From: Collimonas sp. PA-H2
GTDB lineage: Bacteria; Pseudomonadota; Gammaproteobacteria; Burkholderiales; Burkholderiaceae_D
Assembly (NCBI RefSeq): GCF_002564105.1
Contig: NZ_PDBX01000001.1
Location: 372,001-436,000, forward strand
Direction: 5' to 3'
DNA: 64,000 nt
In this document: piece after piece, positions 1 through 8,002 of the stretch
Layout of the letters: every line of letters begins with the position of its first letter
How positions within the stretch are numbered: position 1 is the first letter of the stretch
The notes under the pieces: generated by a model
The model's database searches: none
Seen by the model: the letters and a program-made list of their open reading frames with translations, nothing else
Told to the model about the DNA's origin: nothing
Translations under genes and position numbers: made by a program

Positions 1-492
1 AGACAGCGCGCCGTACAGCCTGTCCTTATAGCTGGGAATGATCGCCAGATTCAAGCCGACCTGTTTGTACTCGAAGCTGGCAACCGGAATCGCCGCCAGG
101 AACCAGTCGCCATGCCGCATTTTCGGATAGCCGTTGAAGCCGCCGGCAACCACGCCCAGGCGCACCGGCCCGATATATACCGGCTGGTAGTACACGCCGA
201 CGTAATTTGAATATTCCCGGTCGCTGTTGTAGAACCTGCCGGCAGTGGCCGACGCCACGGTAGAAAACCGGTATTCGCCGCCAAGGCCGTAATTATTGTT
301 GTTCAATCCCTTGTCGCGATCGAAGTGCTCGGAATAGAAGCCGCCATTCAGCCATGCTTCGCTGATCGGCTGGCTCTCTATCAGGCCAAACAGATTGCCT
401 TGCTCTGCCTGCGCATCGGTAGCGGCACAGGCAAGAAACATCAAAACCACTCTATAGCACCGCCCTAAAGTAAGCATCAGCGTCCTATCCAT
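1..492 (-). CDS. Small outer-membrane beta-barrel-like protein, 3' end beyond window
   Basis: The reading frame starts at the CAT of 490-492 and runs open to base 1, giving 164 residues with no stop, so the C-terminus is outside the window. Residues 1-27 look like a signal peptide ending near ACAATDAQA. The mature part has alternating aromatic/polar stretches (GLGGEYRFSTV, YVGVYYQPVYIGPVRLGVVAGGF, FLAAIPVASFEYKQVGLNLAIIP), the pattern of short antiparallel beta strands in an outer-membrane barrel. The general look is that of small PagP-like barrels of betaproteobacteria, but no catalytic residue can be assigned. An internal ATG five codons downstream could also be the start. Function unknown. 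Confidence 0.6.
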   Translation of the reverse strand, partial: MDRTLMLTLGRCYRVVLMFLACAATDAQAEQGNLFGLIESQPISEAWLNGGFYSEHFDRDKGLNNNNYGLGGEYRFSTVASATAGRFYNSDREYSNYVGVYYQPVYIGPVRLGVVAGGFNGYPKMRHGDWFLAAIPVASFEYKQVGLNLAIIPSYKDRLYGALS

Positions 493-684
493 CAAGATTT
501 TCGCAGTTCATCCCGGATGCGTCTGGCATCGGCATAATCGTGCGTCCGGCAGTCCATCGCATAGGGCGTATGCCTGGATGCAAGACGCGATCACGCGGAG
601 CATTTTAAAGCAACTATGATGCAGGCAGTGCTAGAACCAGGAAAGATATGGGAATCCCAAAAGACGCCTCGGAAAAAGCAGCGC

Positions 685-1404
685 TTATAAAAGCATCTCG
701 TTTCCAGCGTCAGCAGCTGACTCGTGCTTTGCGCTCAGATCAAACTTGCCGGCAGGCTGGAACAGCCAGTCAAACACCACGGCAGCGCAGCTTGCCCCCG
801 TGATTTGGGCGACAACAAAGCCGGCCACGTCGGCCGGCCGAATGCCGGTAAACGTATTGCTCATCGCCCGCGCCAGCGTCGCCGCCGGATTGGCGAAGGA
901 AGATGAAGAAGTAAACCAGCACGCCGCCACGATGTAGGCGGCAACCGCAAAAGGCGTTGTCGCCGGACGTCTGCGCGAACAGCCGACAATCACAGCAATC
1001 AGGCCAAAGGTGGCGATAAATTCACTCCACAGTTGCGGCCAGTCGGATTTGACTTGCGTCGCCGCCGAGAAAACCGGCAATCCAAACATCACATCAACCG
1101 CAGCCACGCCAGCACAGGCGCCAATCGTCTGCGCAGCGATATACGGCGGCACATCACGCCACGGCATTTTTCCTTGCCACACTTCCAGCAATGTCACGAC
1201 AGGATTGAAATGCGCACCGGAAATCGGGGCGAAAGTGAGTATCAAGGTCATCAGCGCCAGGCCGGTGGCCAAGGTATTGGCCAGCAAGGCGAGGCCCTCG
1301 CTCGCGCCGGACAGGCGCGCGGCCATGATGCCGGAGCCGACGATGGCAGCAAGCAGGAAAGCAGTGCCGATTGCCTCGGCAGCCAAACGGCGCGATAGGG
1401 TCAT
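685..1404 (-). CDS. Aquaporin / MIP-family channel
   Basis: The 239-residue protein is a six-helix major intrinsic protein, a passive inner-membrane channel for water or small neutral solutes. The two half-helix motifs are visible: NPV at residues 67-69 (GAHFNPV) and NPA at 172-174 (SFANPAATLAR), with the conserved filter arginine just after the second. The first NPA is altered to NPV, which occurs in some bacterial MIP proteins and may change selectivity. The open frame extends upstream to 1542, but the extra 46 residues do not look like a MIP N-terminus, so the start is placed at the CAT of 1402-1404 (MTLSRRLAAEAIGTAFLLA). No operon partner is visible, so the substrate cannot be named. Confidence 0.88.
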   Translation of the reverse strand: MTLSRRLAAEAIGTAFLLAAIVGSGIMAARLSGASEGLALLANTLATGLALMTLILTFAPISGAHFNPVVTLLEVWQGKMPWRDVPPYIAAQTIGACAGVAAVDVMFGLPVFSAATQVKSDWPQLWSEFIATFGLIAVIVGCSRRRPATTPFAVAAYIVAACWFTSSSSFANPAATLARAMSNTFTGIRPADVAGFVVAQITGASCAAVVFDWLFQPAGKFDLSAKHESAADAGNEMLL

Positions 1405-1584
1405 GGAAAATATAGCGATTGAGCGAGCCGGATAGGACTTGGATGCCCCCCCTCCCGCAGTCGGGAAAGAAGGGAAAACGCGCCATTGTAAATTCCAGCA
1501 GGGCTTTTGATAGCAACGCCCGCCTATACCTGCTATTTCCAAATCTGCATTATCCGTCCCTCCCTGGAAGGAAACCTGGCGTTC

Positions 1585-2016
1585 CTAGCGAAATGCAAAC
1601 TTCAATAGCTGCTTGCCGGCCACGTCGCCGTTTGCCAGCTGGTGCCGCGGAACGACCATGACCAGCTCTCCGCTTGCATCATCGTTCCCATGAAGATTGA
1701 TCGTCATTTTCAATTGTTGATCCAGGGCCACGAAAACATTCGGTGCAGTAGCGACAATGGCATGCCGTCCTTGGTCTTCCACTTCGGCATAAAGCTGCGG
1801 CCCTCTGTAGAACAGGCCTAGCGTCATGCCATTTGAAAGACTGTATGAACGCAGGTAGTCATGGGCTTCGTCGGCTTGCATCCGATGATAGTGATTGGGG
1901 AGTTCGATGCGCAGCGCTGGGCCGGTGACATTCACAGTCTGATTGTCCGGCGCCGTCTGTGCTGAAGCCGCCAATGCAAACACGCTTATTATAGAAATAA
2001 GAACAAGGCTTTTCAT
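1585..2016 (-). CDS. Hypothetical secreted protein
   Basis: This encodes 143 residues starting MKSLVLISIISVFALAASAQ, a clear Sec signal peptide. An AAAGGA sequence about nine bases before the ATG at 2016 supports that start over the in-frame ATG at 2025. The mature part has no family I recognise; it is a mixed alpha/beta sequence with no cysteine. It probably acts in the periplasm or outside the cell. It stands alone between the aquaporin and a gene-poor stretch. Confidence 0.6.
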   Translation of the reverse strand: MKSLVLISIISVFALAASAQTAPDNQTVNVTGPALRIELPNHYHRMQADEAHDYLRSYSLSNGMTLGLFYRGPQLYAEVEDQGRHAIVATAPNVFVALDQQLKMTINLHGNDDASGELVMVVPRHQLANGDVAGKQLLKFAFR

Positions 2017-2025
2017 GATAGGCAT

Positions 2026-2688
2026 CCTTTCTTTTAAACAGAATCTGGCCGGGTGCGTCGTGAGATTGATCGTCCTGCTCCGGCACCAGGCGAAAATAAA
2101 ATATCTTCTCTTTTAAAAATATTGCTTCTCAAAAATGATGGGGCTGTCCATCATGGAATCGGTCAAGTCCGCCCCGGGCTATCATGCCGGACGCTCCTGC
2201 CAGGCAATAAAAACAGCTGGCTATTTGCATCCTTGCGGACAAGGAGAGCTGCAACTCAAACACGTGGGGAGTAATTTTCCAGAAACCGGTTCATATCGGC
2301 TCCCCGATTGAGTGCGTAACGGTTAAAGAAATTTTTTTCGAGGATTTGGAGGACTGCTGATCTGGTCGACATACACGTCGGTGATCTCCGAATTTTCAGG
2401 TACCGGGGTAAGGAGCAAAGCGGTGGAGTGTTAATGGATTTGTTGGCGGCCATCATCATCTTGCTCGGCTTCTTGTGCAGATTTGCGATGTTTTATCGTA
2501 GTATCGCCAAGCCAGAATAGGATATGTTTGCGCCATATTCAAGCCGAACACGGCTCGCCGGCGAAATGGCATCCGGCCGCACGATGCACAGAAGAATCAT
2601 GCGCGCCAATCCATTAAATTAACGCGAGACAATTCCATGCAGATAGGTAGAATAATGCACTTCTGATCTTGAACGAGAGGGGACCTGC
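2026..2688. other. Gene-poor stretch
   Basis: About 660 bases with no convincing gene except the short ORF at 2434-2520. Other open frames here (for example 2256-2459 minus) lack a ribosome-binding site and any protein-like composition. Confidence 0.4.
2434..2520 (+). CDS. Possible 28-residue single-span membrane peptide
   Basis: ATG at 2434 is preceded by GTGGAG at a normal Shine-Dalgarno distance. The product has a hydrophobic stretch (LLAAIIILLGFLCRF) followed by a short basic tail, the layout of bacterial one-helix small membrane proteins. The evidence is only the ribosome-binding site and the hydrophobic profile, so it may be chance. Confidence 0.3.
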   Translation: MDLLAAIIILLGFLCRFAMFYRSIAKPE

Positions 2689-3198
2689 ATGTACAGCTAC
2701 GTTGCCTTGTTGCGAGCCGTAAATGTCGGTGGCACCGGCAAGCTGCCAATGTCAGAACTGAAGGCGATGTGCGAATCCTTGGGCTTTGCCAAAGTGCGAA
2801 CCTACATTGCCAGCGGCAATGTCGTTTTTGCCAGCAAGCTTTCAGAAGCATCGGTGAAAGCGAAACTGGAAGCCTGTCTCAAGGCATATGCCGGAAAGCC
2901 CGTCGGCGTGCTGGTGCGCACCGCTGAGGAAATGGCCGCCATCCTCGACGGCAATCCGTTCAAGTCGGCGGCGCCGAACCGGACGGTAGCGATATTCCTT
3001 GACGCTCCGCCAGCGCCGGATGCACTGGATGATATGCGCGGCCAGCAGGATGAAGAAGTTGCGCCGGGTGTGCGTGAGATCTACGTGCACTATGGCGCCG
3101 GCATGGCGGACTCAAAACTGAAGATTGCCGCCGCAGCAAATGGAACTGCGCGCAACATGAATACCGTCGCCAAGCTTGTGGAATGGACCAGCTCCTAG
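2689..3198 (+). CDS. DUF1697 family protein
   Basis: The 169-residue protein starts MYSYVALLRAVNVGGTGKL and carries the family pattern of DUF1697: the RAVNVGG start, then a SELKAMCESLGFAKVRTYIASGNVVF block near residues 22-47. Length is normal for the family. The biochemical role of DUF1697 is not established. The start has a good ribosome-binding site (GAGAGGGGACC). It is monocistronic and points toward a LysR regulator of opposite orientation. Confidence 0.85.
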   Translation: MYSYVALLRAVNVGGTGKLPMSELKAMCESLGFAKVRTYIASGNVVFASKLSEASVKAKLEACLKAYAGKPVGVLVRTAEEMAAILDGNPFKSAAPNRTVAIFLDAPPAPDALDDMRGQQDEEVAPGVREIYVHYGAGMADSKLKIAAAANGTARNMNTVAKLVEWTSS

Positions 3199-3242
3199 GC
3201 AGTTGCCGGTCTAGCGGGGCTTCCGAATCAGGGTTAAACGGA

Positions 3243-4136
3243 TCACACGGAATTTGCGATGTACTCACGCAGCCATTGGTGCGCGGGGTCGCGATGGGAA
3301 CGCTCATGCCACAGCATGGCCATCTCGTAGCCCAGCACATCCACCGGCGGCTCGACCAGCTGCAGCGCACTGGTGTTGCGAACCAGGCGTGACGGCAGCA
3401 TCGCCACCAGGTCGGTGCTTTCCAGGACCGACCTGACAAACAGGAAGTGCGGAACGGAAAGCACAACCCGGCGCGCCAGGCCGACCTCAGAAAGCATTTC
3501 ATCGGTGACGCCGAGAAATCCGCCGCCGTCCGGCGACACGATCACGTGCTCTAGCTTGCAGAACTGCGCAAGCGTCGGCCGCCGCTGCAAGCGCGGATGA
3601 CCCGCACGGCCCGCCAGAACATACCGCTCCGTAAAGAGCGCCCGGCGGCGCAGGCCGGACGGAGCGCCCTCGCTGGTATGGAAGGCGAGATCGATCTCCC
3701 CCTGCTCTGCTTGCTTGGCTATGCGTGGAGGGACAAGTTCCAGGACTGCCAGCCGCGTGCCAGGCGCCGCCGCACGCAAGCCGCTCAAAGCGGGCAGCAG
3801 GACCGTCGATTCACTGTAATCGGTCGCCGCAACCCGCCAGGTATGGCTGGCCTTGGCAGGATCGAAGGGGCTGGCAGGCGACACCGCACGCTCCAATGCA
3901 TCAAGCGCCTGCCGCAAAGGTTCTCGCAACTCGTTAGCCCTAGCGGTGGGCTGCATGCCCCGCGGCCCGGGCAGCAGCAGCGGGTCTCCCAGGATATCCC
4001 GCAGCTTGGCGAGATGAACGCTTACCGATGGCTGAGAGAAGTTCAGGCGCTGCGCTGCGCGGGTCACATTGTGCTCCGCCAGCAAGACATCCAGCGTCAC
4101 CAGCAGGTTAAGGTCCAGCCGTCTGAGATTATTCAT
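3243..4136 (-). CDS. LysR-family transcriptional regulator
   Basis: This encodes 297 residues, the usual LysR length. The N-terminal winged helix-turn-helix is at residues 20-65 (VTRAAQRLNFSQPSVSVHLAKLRDILGD), followed by the periplasmic-binding-like effector domain. It is transcribed divergently from the flavodoxin-fold oxidoreductase at 4224 with an 87-base gap, the classical layout in which the regulator controls its neighbour. The inducer cannot be predicted; a quinone or electrophile would fit the neighbour but is inference. Confidence 0.9.
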   Translation of the reverse strand: MNNLRRLDLNLLVTLDVLLAEHNVTRAAQRLNFSQPSVSVHLAKLRDILGDPLLLPGPRGMQPTARANELREPLRQALDALERAVSPASPFDPAKASHTWRVAATDYSESTVLLPALSGLRAAAPGTRLAVLELVPPRIAKQAEQGEIDLAFHTSEGAPSGLRRRALFTERYVLAGRAGHPRLQRRPTLAQFCKLEHVIVSPDGGGFLGVTDEMLSEVGLARRVVLSVPHFLFVRSVLESTDLVAMLPSRLVRNTSALQLVEPPVDVLGYEMAMLWHERSHRDPAHQWLREYIANSV

Positions 4137-4223
4137 GGTAATACCTGGAATATTGAAAATTCATTTCCAATATACCTTACAAAATCCTAAGCTGCTTTCT
4201 CCCTTACTGTTGAAAGCCCTGCC

Positions 4224-5000
4224 ATGAATATCCTTTTCGTCTATGCCCATCCCGAACCAAAGTCCCTGAACGGCTCGCTCAAGAATTTCTCGGTTAAACG
4301 CCTTGAGGACGCCGGGCACGCGGTCCAGGTTTCAGACTTGTATGCAATGCAGTGGAAAGCTTCGCTCGACGCAGACGACAGCACGGACCGCCGGCCTGAT
4401 GCGCGCTTCGATCCGGTCCTTGATTCCAAGCATGCGTTCGAGAACGGCCGGCAGAGCGAAGACATCGTACTCGAACAGGACAAGCTGCGCTGGGCGGATG
4501 CGCTCATCCTGCAGTTCCCGCTGTGGTGGTTCTCGATGCCGGCGATCCTGAAAGGCTGGGTGGAACGCGTCTATGCCTATGGCTTCGGCTATGGCGTGGG
4601 CGAGCATTCCGACGCGCGCTGGGGCGACCGTTATGGCGAAGGCACGCTGGCGGGAAAGCGCGCGATGCTGATCGTCACCGCCGGCGGCTGGGAGTCTCAC
4701 TACGGCCCGCGCGGCATCAACGGCCCGATGGATGATGTGCTGTTCCCCATCCAGCACGGAATTCTGTATTACCCTGGCTTCGAGGTCTTGCCGCCGTTCG
4801 TGACCTACCGGACCGATCGCATCGACGAAGCAGGATTTACAAGGATTTGCGGCGAACTCGGCCAACGCCTTGACGACTTGTGGAAAACTGCGCCAATACC
4901 ATTTCTGCCGCAAAATGCCGGCGCCTACGACATCCCGGCACTGACGCTGCGGCCTGATATCGCGCCGGACCAGCTAGGGTTCGCCGCCCACATCGCATAA
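4224..5000 (+). CDS. NAD(P)H-dependent oxidoreductase, flavodoxin_2 fold
   Basis: The 258-residue protein belongs to the NQO1/MdaB-like Flavodoxin_2 family, FMN/FAD enzymes that reduce quinones or related electrophiles with NAD(P)H. Seen: the start MNILFVYAHPEPKSLNGSL with the phosphate-binding HPxPxSxN pattern, and FPLWWFSMPAILKGWVERV around residues 98-116, a conserved substrate-pocket segment of the family. A GGWESHYGPRGI loop follows. The divergent LysR gene suggests substrate-induced expression. The physiological substrate is unknown. Confidence 0.88.
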   Translation: MNILFVYAHPEPKSLNGSLKNFSVKRLEDAGHAVQVSDLYAMQWKASLDADDSTDRRPDARFDPVLDSKHAFENGRQSEDIVLEQDKLRWADALILQFPLWWFSMPAILKGWVERVYAYGFGYGVGEHSDARWGDRYGEGTLAGKRAMLIVTAGGWESHYGPRGINGPMDDVLFPIQHGILYYPGFEVLPPFVTYRTDRIDEAGFTRICGELGQRLDDLWKTAPIPFLPQNAGAYDIPALTLRPDIAPDQLGFAAHIA

Positions 5001-5073
5001 AGCTGCGCCGCCCTGCCTGCATGTGTATGCAGGCAGGTCTCAGCTCTTCGTACACCGTAACAAGCGGCAAAAA

Positions 5074-5084
5074 AACCGACCAGA
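5074..5084 (+). promoter_or_regulatory. Possible TetR half-site upstream of its own gene
   Basis: AACCGACCAGA here, about 75 bases before the TetR start, repeats the left half and spacer of the perfect palindrome at 5887-5906. This suggests the regulator also binds in front of its own gene. The second half-arm is degenerate here. Confidence 0.4.
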
Positions 5085-5157
5085 AAGATTGTTTCCGCCG
5101 AGATTTCGAGCTATTGTGGTGAGTTTGGCAGTCACTCATCTGCGCTGGAGACAGAGT

Positions 5158-5721
5158 ATGGATAACATTACCCGATCGGAACGGACGCGCGAGGTCGTCA
5201 TCCAGGCAGCCCTGGCGATCATCGCGCGCGATGGCCCTCGCCGGCTTACGCTCGATGCTATCGCGCGCGAAGCAGGCATCAGCAAGGGCGGGCTGATGCA
5301 TCAATTCCGGTCGAAAGAGGCCGTGCTGAAGGCATTGCTGGAATATCAATCCGAGTATTTCGAGAAATTTTCTCAGAGCTATATGGCCGAGGTAGGGACG
5401 ACCTCGCCGGAAGCCAATCTGTCGACACAGATCGCGGTAGCCCGCGAAGCGATCATGACGCAAAAATCGGTTGCCTTTGCCATTCTCGGCGCCATCAGCG
5501 AAGAACCTGGCCTCATGTCCATGTTCAAAGAGATTGACGCCAGGAAGCTCGAAGCCATCAGGGCTGAGGCCGTCGATCCTGAACTGGCGGTCCTGCGCTG
5601 GTATGCCGCCAGGGGATTGCTTCTGAATGCCCTGCTCGGGCAATGTTCGCTTTCGGATGAGGAGCGCCAGCAACTGTTTGACCGCCTGCTAGACAACAAG
5701 CGGTGGCCAGCATCCCGCTAA
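5158..5721 (+). CDS. TetR-family transcriptional regulator
   Basis: The 187-residue protein starts at the ATG of 5158, which has GGAG nine bases upstream; the open frame extends further up but that part is not TetR-like. The N-terminal helix-turn-helix is complete (RREVVIQAAL-like start, then LTLDAIAREAGISKGGLMHQFRSKEAVLKALLEY, residues 30-63). The C-terminal ligand domain matches the TetR_C_37-type pattern with a short acidic helix bundle. A palindrome between this gene and the following envelope operon shares an 11-base core with a site upstream of this gene, so it probably represses both. The ligand is unknown. Confidence 0.88.
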   Translation: MDNITRSERTREVVIQAALAIIARDGPRRLTLDAIAREAGISKGGLMHQFRSKEAVLKALLEYQSEYFEKFSQSYMAEVGTTSPEANLSTQIAVAREAIMTQKSVAFAILGAISEEPGLMSMFKEIDARKLEAIRAEAVDPELAVLRWYAARGLLLNALLGQCSLSDEERQQLFDRLLDNKRWPASR

Positions 5722-5886
5722 GACCAGAAAAAACTTCCTTGCACCAGCCCTGTCGCCGGAAGCCGAGCGCTTCCAGCGATGGCGGTCCTGATCGCTCCCC
5801 TTGCCCCGAAAAAACCACCTGAGCTTAACCGCCTGACACAGCGCCCCGTGCAGCAAAGGTCGCAGGGAAATTTCTTAACTACACAA

Positions 5887-5906
5887 CAAACCGACCAGAC
5901 GGTTTG
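5887..5906 (+). promoter_or_regulatory. TetR operator candidate
   Basis: CAAACCGACCAGACGGTTTG is a perfect 7+7 inverted repeat with a 6-base spacer. It covers the -35 box of the promoter for the DUF3313-PQI operon, and its left half with spacer recurs at 5074-5084 before the TetR gene. Repression by steric block is the natural reading. Confidence 0.65.
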
Positions 5907-5931
5907 CAAATTAGAGATTCAGTGCTATATT
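5904..5931 (+). promoter_or_regulatory. Sigma-70 promoter of the DUF3313-PQI operon
   Basis: TTGCAA (5904-5909) and TATATT (5926-5931) are separated by 16 bases. The -35 box overlaps the right arm of the operator palindrome. The transcript would have a leader of roughly 120 bases before the ATG at 6058. Confidence 0.5.
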
Positions 5932-6057
5932 CGCTCCCTGAGCAGGCGTGAAGGGCTGGCCGGGGCCGGGGCCTGGCTCCGGCGTCAGCCGGGCGCCCCG
6001 ACTCAAGCTGTGCCAGGCGATGACTGTCATCCCGGGAAAATCTGAAAAGGAATTGAA

Positions 6058-6723
6058 ATGTACATATCCATCAAGGCGGGCCGGCTGGCGGCGATTGCAG
6101 CGTTCTGCATGGCGCTTGCCGCTTGCAGCACCACGCAACCGAATGCGTACTCGGGAATCTCGTCGTCATCCAGGCTGGCGCCCAACCGGAACAACGATAG
6201 CGGACGTGTTCCCTATAGTTATTCGACTCCTGTCGACTGGAAAAAATATAACGCGGTCATCATTGATCAGGTCGTGGTTTACCGGGGAGCGGATCAACAG
6301 TTCGGGGACATGACGGAAAAGGACAAGGATGCTCTTGCCAGCTACATGCAGGTTCAATTCGCAGAAAAGCTGGCGCCGCGTTTCATGCTCTCCCGCGATC
6401 CTGCTCCCAACACGCTGCGCCTGAAATTGATATTGACCGGTGCGGAAACCAACACGCCGGTGCTGGCGACGCTTTCACGATTTGATATCGCGGGCGGCAT
6501 CTACAACGGCGTGCAGAATGCGCGCAACCGGGAAGGAACGCTGACGGGCTCCGTCATCTACGCTGTCGAGGTCTACGATGCGGCTAGCGACCGCCTGCTC
6601 AACGCCTTCATTACCAAGCAATACCCCCGCCCTTGGAACCTGGGGGCCAGCATGGGATCGCTGGCGGCATCGAAAGCCGGTATCGAAAAAGGGGCAGACG
6701 CACTGCTTGAGCAGCTGAAATGA
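6058..6723 (+). CDS. DUF3313 lipoprotein heading the PQI-type operon
   Basis: The 221-residue protein has a lipoprotein signal peptide ending in the lipobox LAAC (residues 20-23 region, MALAACSTTQP). The body matches DUF3313: a VDWKKYNAVIIDQVVVYRG segment, then a long ILTGAETNTPVLATLSRFDIAGG region. AAAAGGAATTGAA precedes the ATG. Its stop overlaps the next start in ATGA, so it is translationally coupled to the PqiA-type gene. DUF3313 proteins are envelope lipoproteins without an assigned reaction. Position at the head of an MCE operon suggests a role in the same lipid-transport machine, which is inference. Confidence 0.85.
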   Translation: MYISIKAGRLAAIAAFCMALAACSTTQPNAYSGISSSSRLAPNRNNDSGRVPYSYSTPVDWKKYNAVIIDQVVVYRGADQQFGDMTEKDKDALASYMQVQFAEKLAPRFMLSRDPAPNTLRLKLILTGAETNTPVLATLSRFDIAGGIYNGVQNARNREGTLTGSVIYAVEVYDAASDRLLNAFITKQYPRPWNLGASMGSLAASKAGIEKGADALLEQLK

Positions 6724-7370
6724 CGCCAAACCGGGATGTTGCGGCTTCGGCTCCAGGTGCGGACCGTCAACACCTGGTCGCTTGCGAATACTGCGACGCC
6801 GTTTACCAGCGCGCCGATCTTGCCACAGGCGAGCAGGCACTGTGCCGGCGCTGCGGCGGCTCGCTATACCGCGAGAGCAGGCGCGCCTATCAGCAGCTTC
6901 TGCCTTTGGTGGCGACCGCGCTGATCTTGTTTTTGCTGTCCAACGTTTTTCCCATTGTCGAGATGGAGCTCAAGGGCATACGCGCGAAAACCACGCTATG
7001 GGGGGCGGTGCAAGCGCTGTATGCAGATCACATGGTGCTGGTGGCGCTATTGGTGTTTGCGACCACCATCCTGTTCCCGCTGGCAGAGATGATGATGATG
7101 CTCTACCTGCTGGTGCAGATGGGACGGCGCCGCGTGCCGACAGGTTTCGCGCGCATCGTCCGCGGCATCCAGCTGACACGGCCGTGGGGCATGATCGAAG
7201 TCTATTTGCTCGGCGTGGTGGTGACGCTGGTCAAGCTCTCCAGCGTAGCCGATATCCTGGCCGGCCCGGCGCTGTGGTCGTTCAGCGCGTTGGTGGTGGT
7301 GCTGGCGACCATGCTGTCGTTCGATCCGCGCGACCTGTGGCAGTACTTGGCGAAGGGACCGCCGCGATGA
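6720..7370 (+). CDS. PqiA-like inner-membrane protein (first half)
   Basis: This 216-residue protein carries one PqiA domain: a zinc-ribbon-like cysteine pair set near the N-terminus (CEYC ... CRRC, residues 22-45) and then four membrane helices (LLPLVATALILFLLSNVFPIV and following). PqiA proteins are the inner-membrane partners of PqiB, a tunnel-forming MCE protein that spans the periplasm for lipid traffic. In E. coli two such domains are fused in one PqiA; here they are two genes. It overlaps its neighbours by four bases on both sides. Confidence 0.88.
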   Translation: MTPNRDVAASAPGADRQHLVACEYCDAVYQRADLATGEQALCRRCGGSLYRESRRAYQQLLPLVATALILFLLSNVFPIVEMELKGIRAKTTLWGAVQALYADHMVLVALLVFATTILFPLAEMMMMLYLLVQMGRRRVPTGFARIVRGIQLTRPWGMIEVYLLGVVVTLVKLSSVADILAGPALWSFSALVVVLATMLSFDPRDLWQYLAKGPPR

Positions 7371-8002
7371 GCGTGCCGCTGTCTTTGGCAGCCACCGCGA
7401 CGTCGATGGGAATGCTGCCTTGTCACGCCTGCGGCCTGCTCAGCCCGCATGCGTTTGAAGCCCAGCCCTGTCCGCGCTGCCAAACTGTTTTACATCGCCG
7501 GAAACCAGATAGCGTGGAAAGCACCTGGGCCTATCTGATCGCTGCCGCGATTCTCTACATTCCTGCCAACCTGCTGCCAATGATGACCACGCAGTCTATC
7601 CTCGGGACCTCGTACGACACGATCCTCTCCGGCATCGCCTATTTCTGGATTTCAGGTTCCAAGGCGCTAGCCTTCCTGGTGCTGATTGCCAGCGTGGTGG
7701 TGCCGCTCCTGAAGATGATGGCTTTGACGATGCTGCTGCTGTCAGTACATTTCCGCTCTATCCGGCGCATCCGGCAGCAAACCCGCTTGTATCGTCTGCT
7801 GGAAGCAATCGGCCGCTGGTCGATGCTCGATATCTATGTCGTCGCCATGCTGGCCGCGCTGGTACGCGCCGGCAAGCTGGCCACCATCATTCCCGGCCCC
7901 GGAGCCCTGGCTTTCGCCGCCGTGGTAGTACTCACCATGCTCGCTTCCCTGAGTTTCGATCCCCGCCTGCTGTGGGATACGCTGGACGCAAACGATGACT
8001 GA
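7367..8002 (+). CDS. PqiA-like inner-membrane protein (second half)
   Basis: The 211-residue protein is the second PqiA domain. CHAC and CPRC pairs (residues 18-40) form the zinc-ribbon-like head and four hydrophobic helices follow (TWAYLIAAAILYIPANLLPMM onward). The start is the ATG at 7367, which overlaps the previous stop as ATGA; the longer open frame reading back to 6782 is only out-of-frame translation of the first pqiA gene. The next gene starts eight bases before this one ends. A split PqiA pair is common in proteobacteria. Confidence 0.88.
   Translation: MSVPLSLAATATSMGMLPCHACGLLSPHAFEAQPCPRCQTVLHRRKPDSVESTWAYLIAAAILYIPANLLPMMTTQSILGTSYDTILSGIAYFWISGSKALAFLVLIASVVVPLLKMMALTMLLLSVHFRSIRRIRQQTRLYRLLEAIGRWSMLDIYVVAMLAALVRAGKLATIIPGPGALAFAAVVVLTMLASLSFDPRLLWDTLDANDD

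Noticed and set aside
2256-2459. Minus-strand 67-codon frame
   Set aside because: No ribosome-binding site, no protein-like composition, and no homology I recognise.
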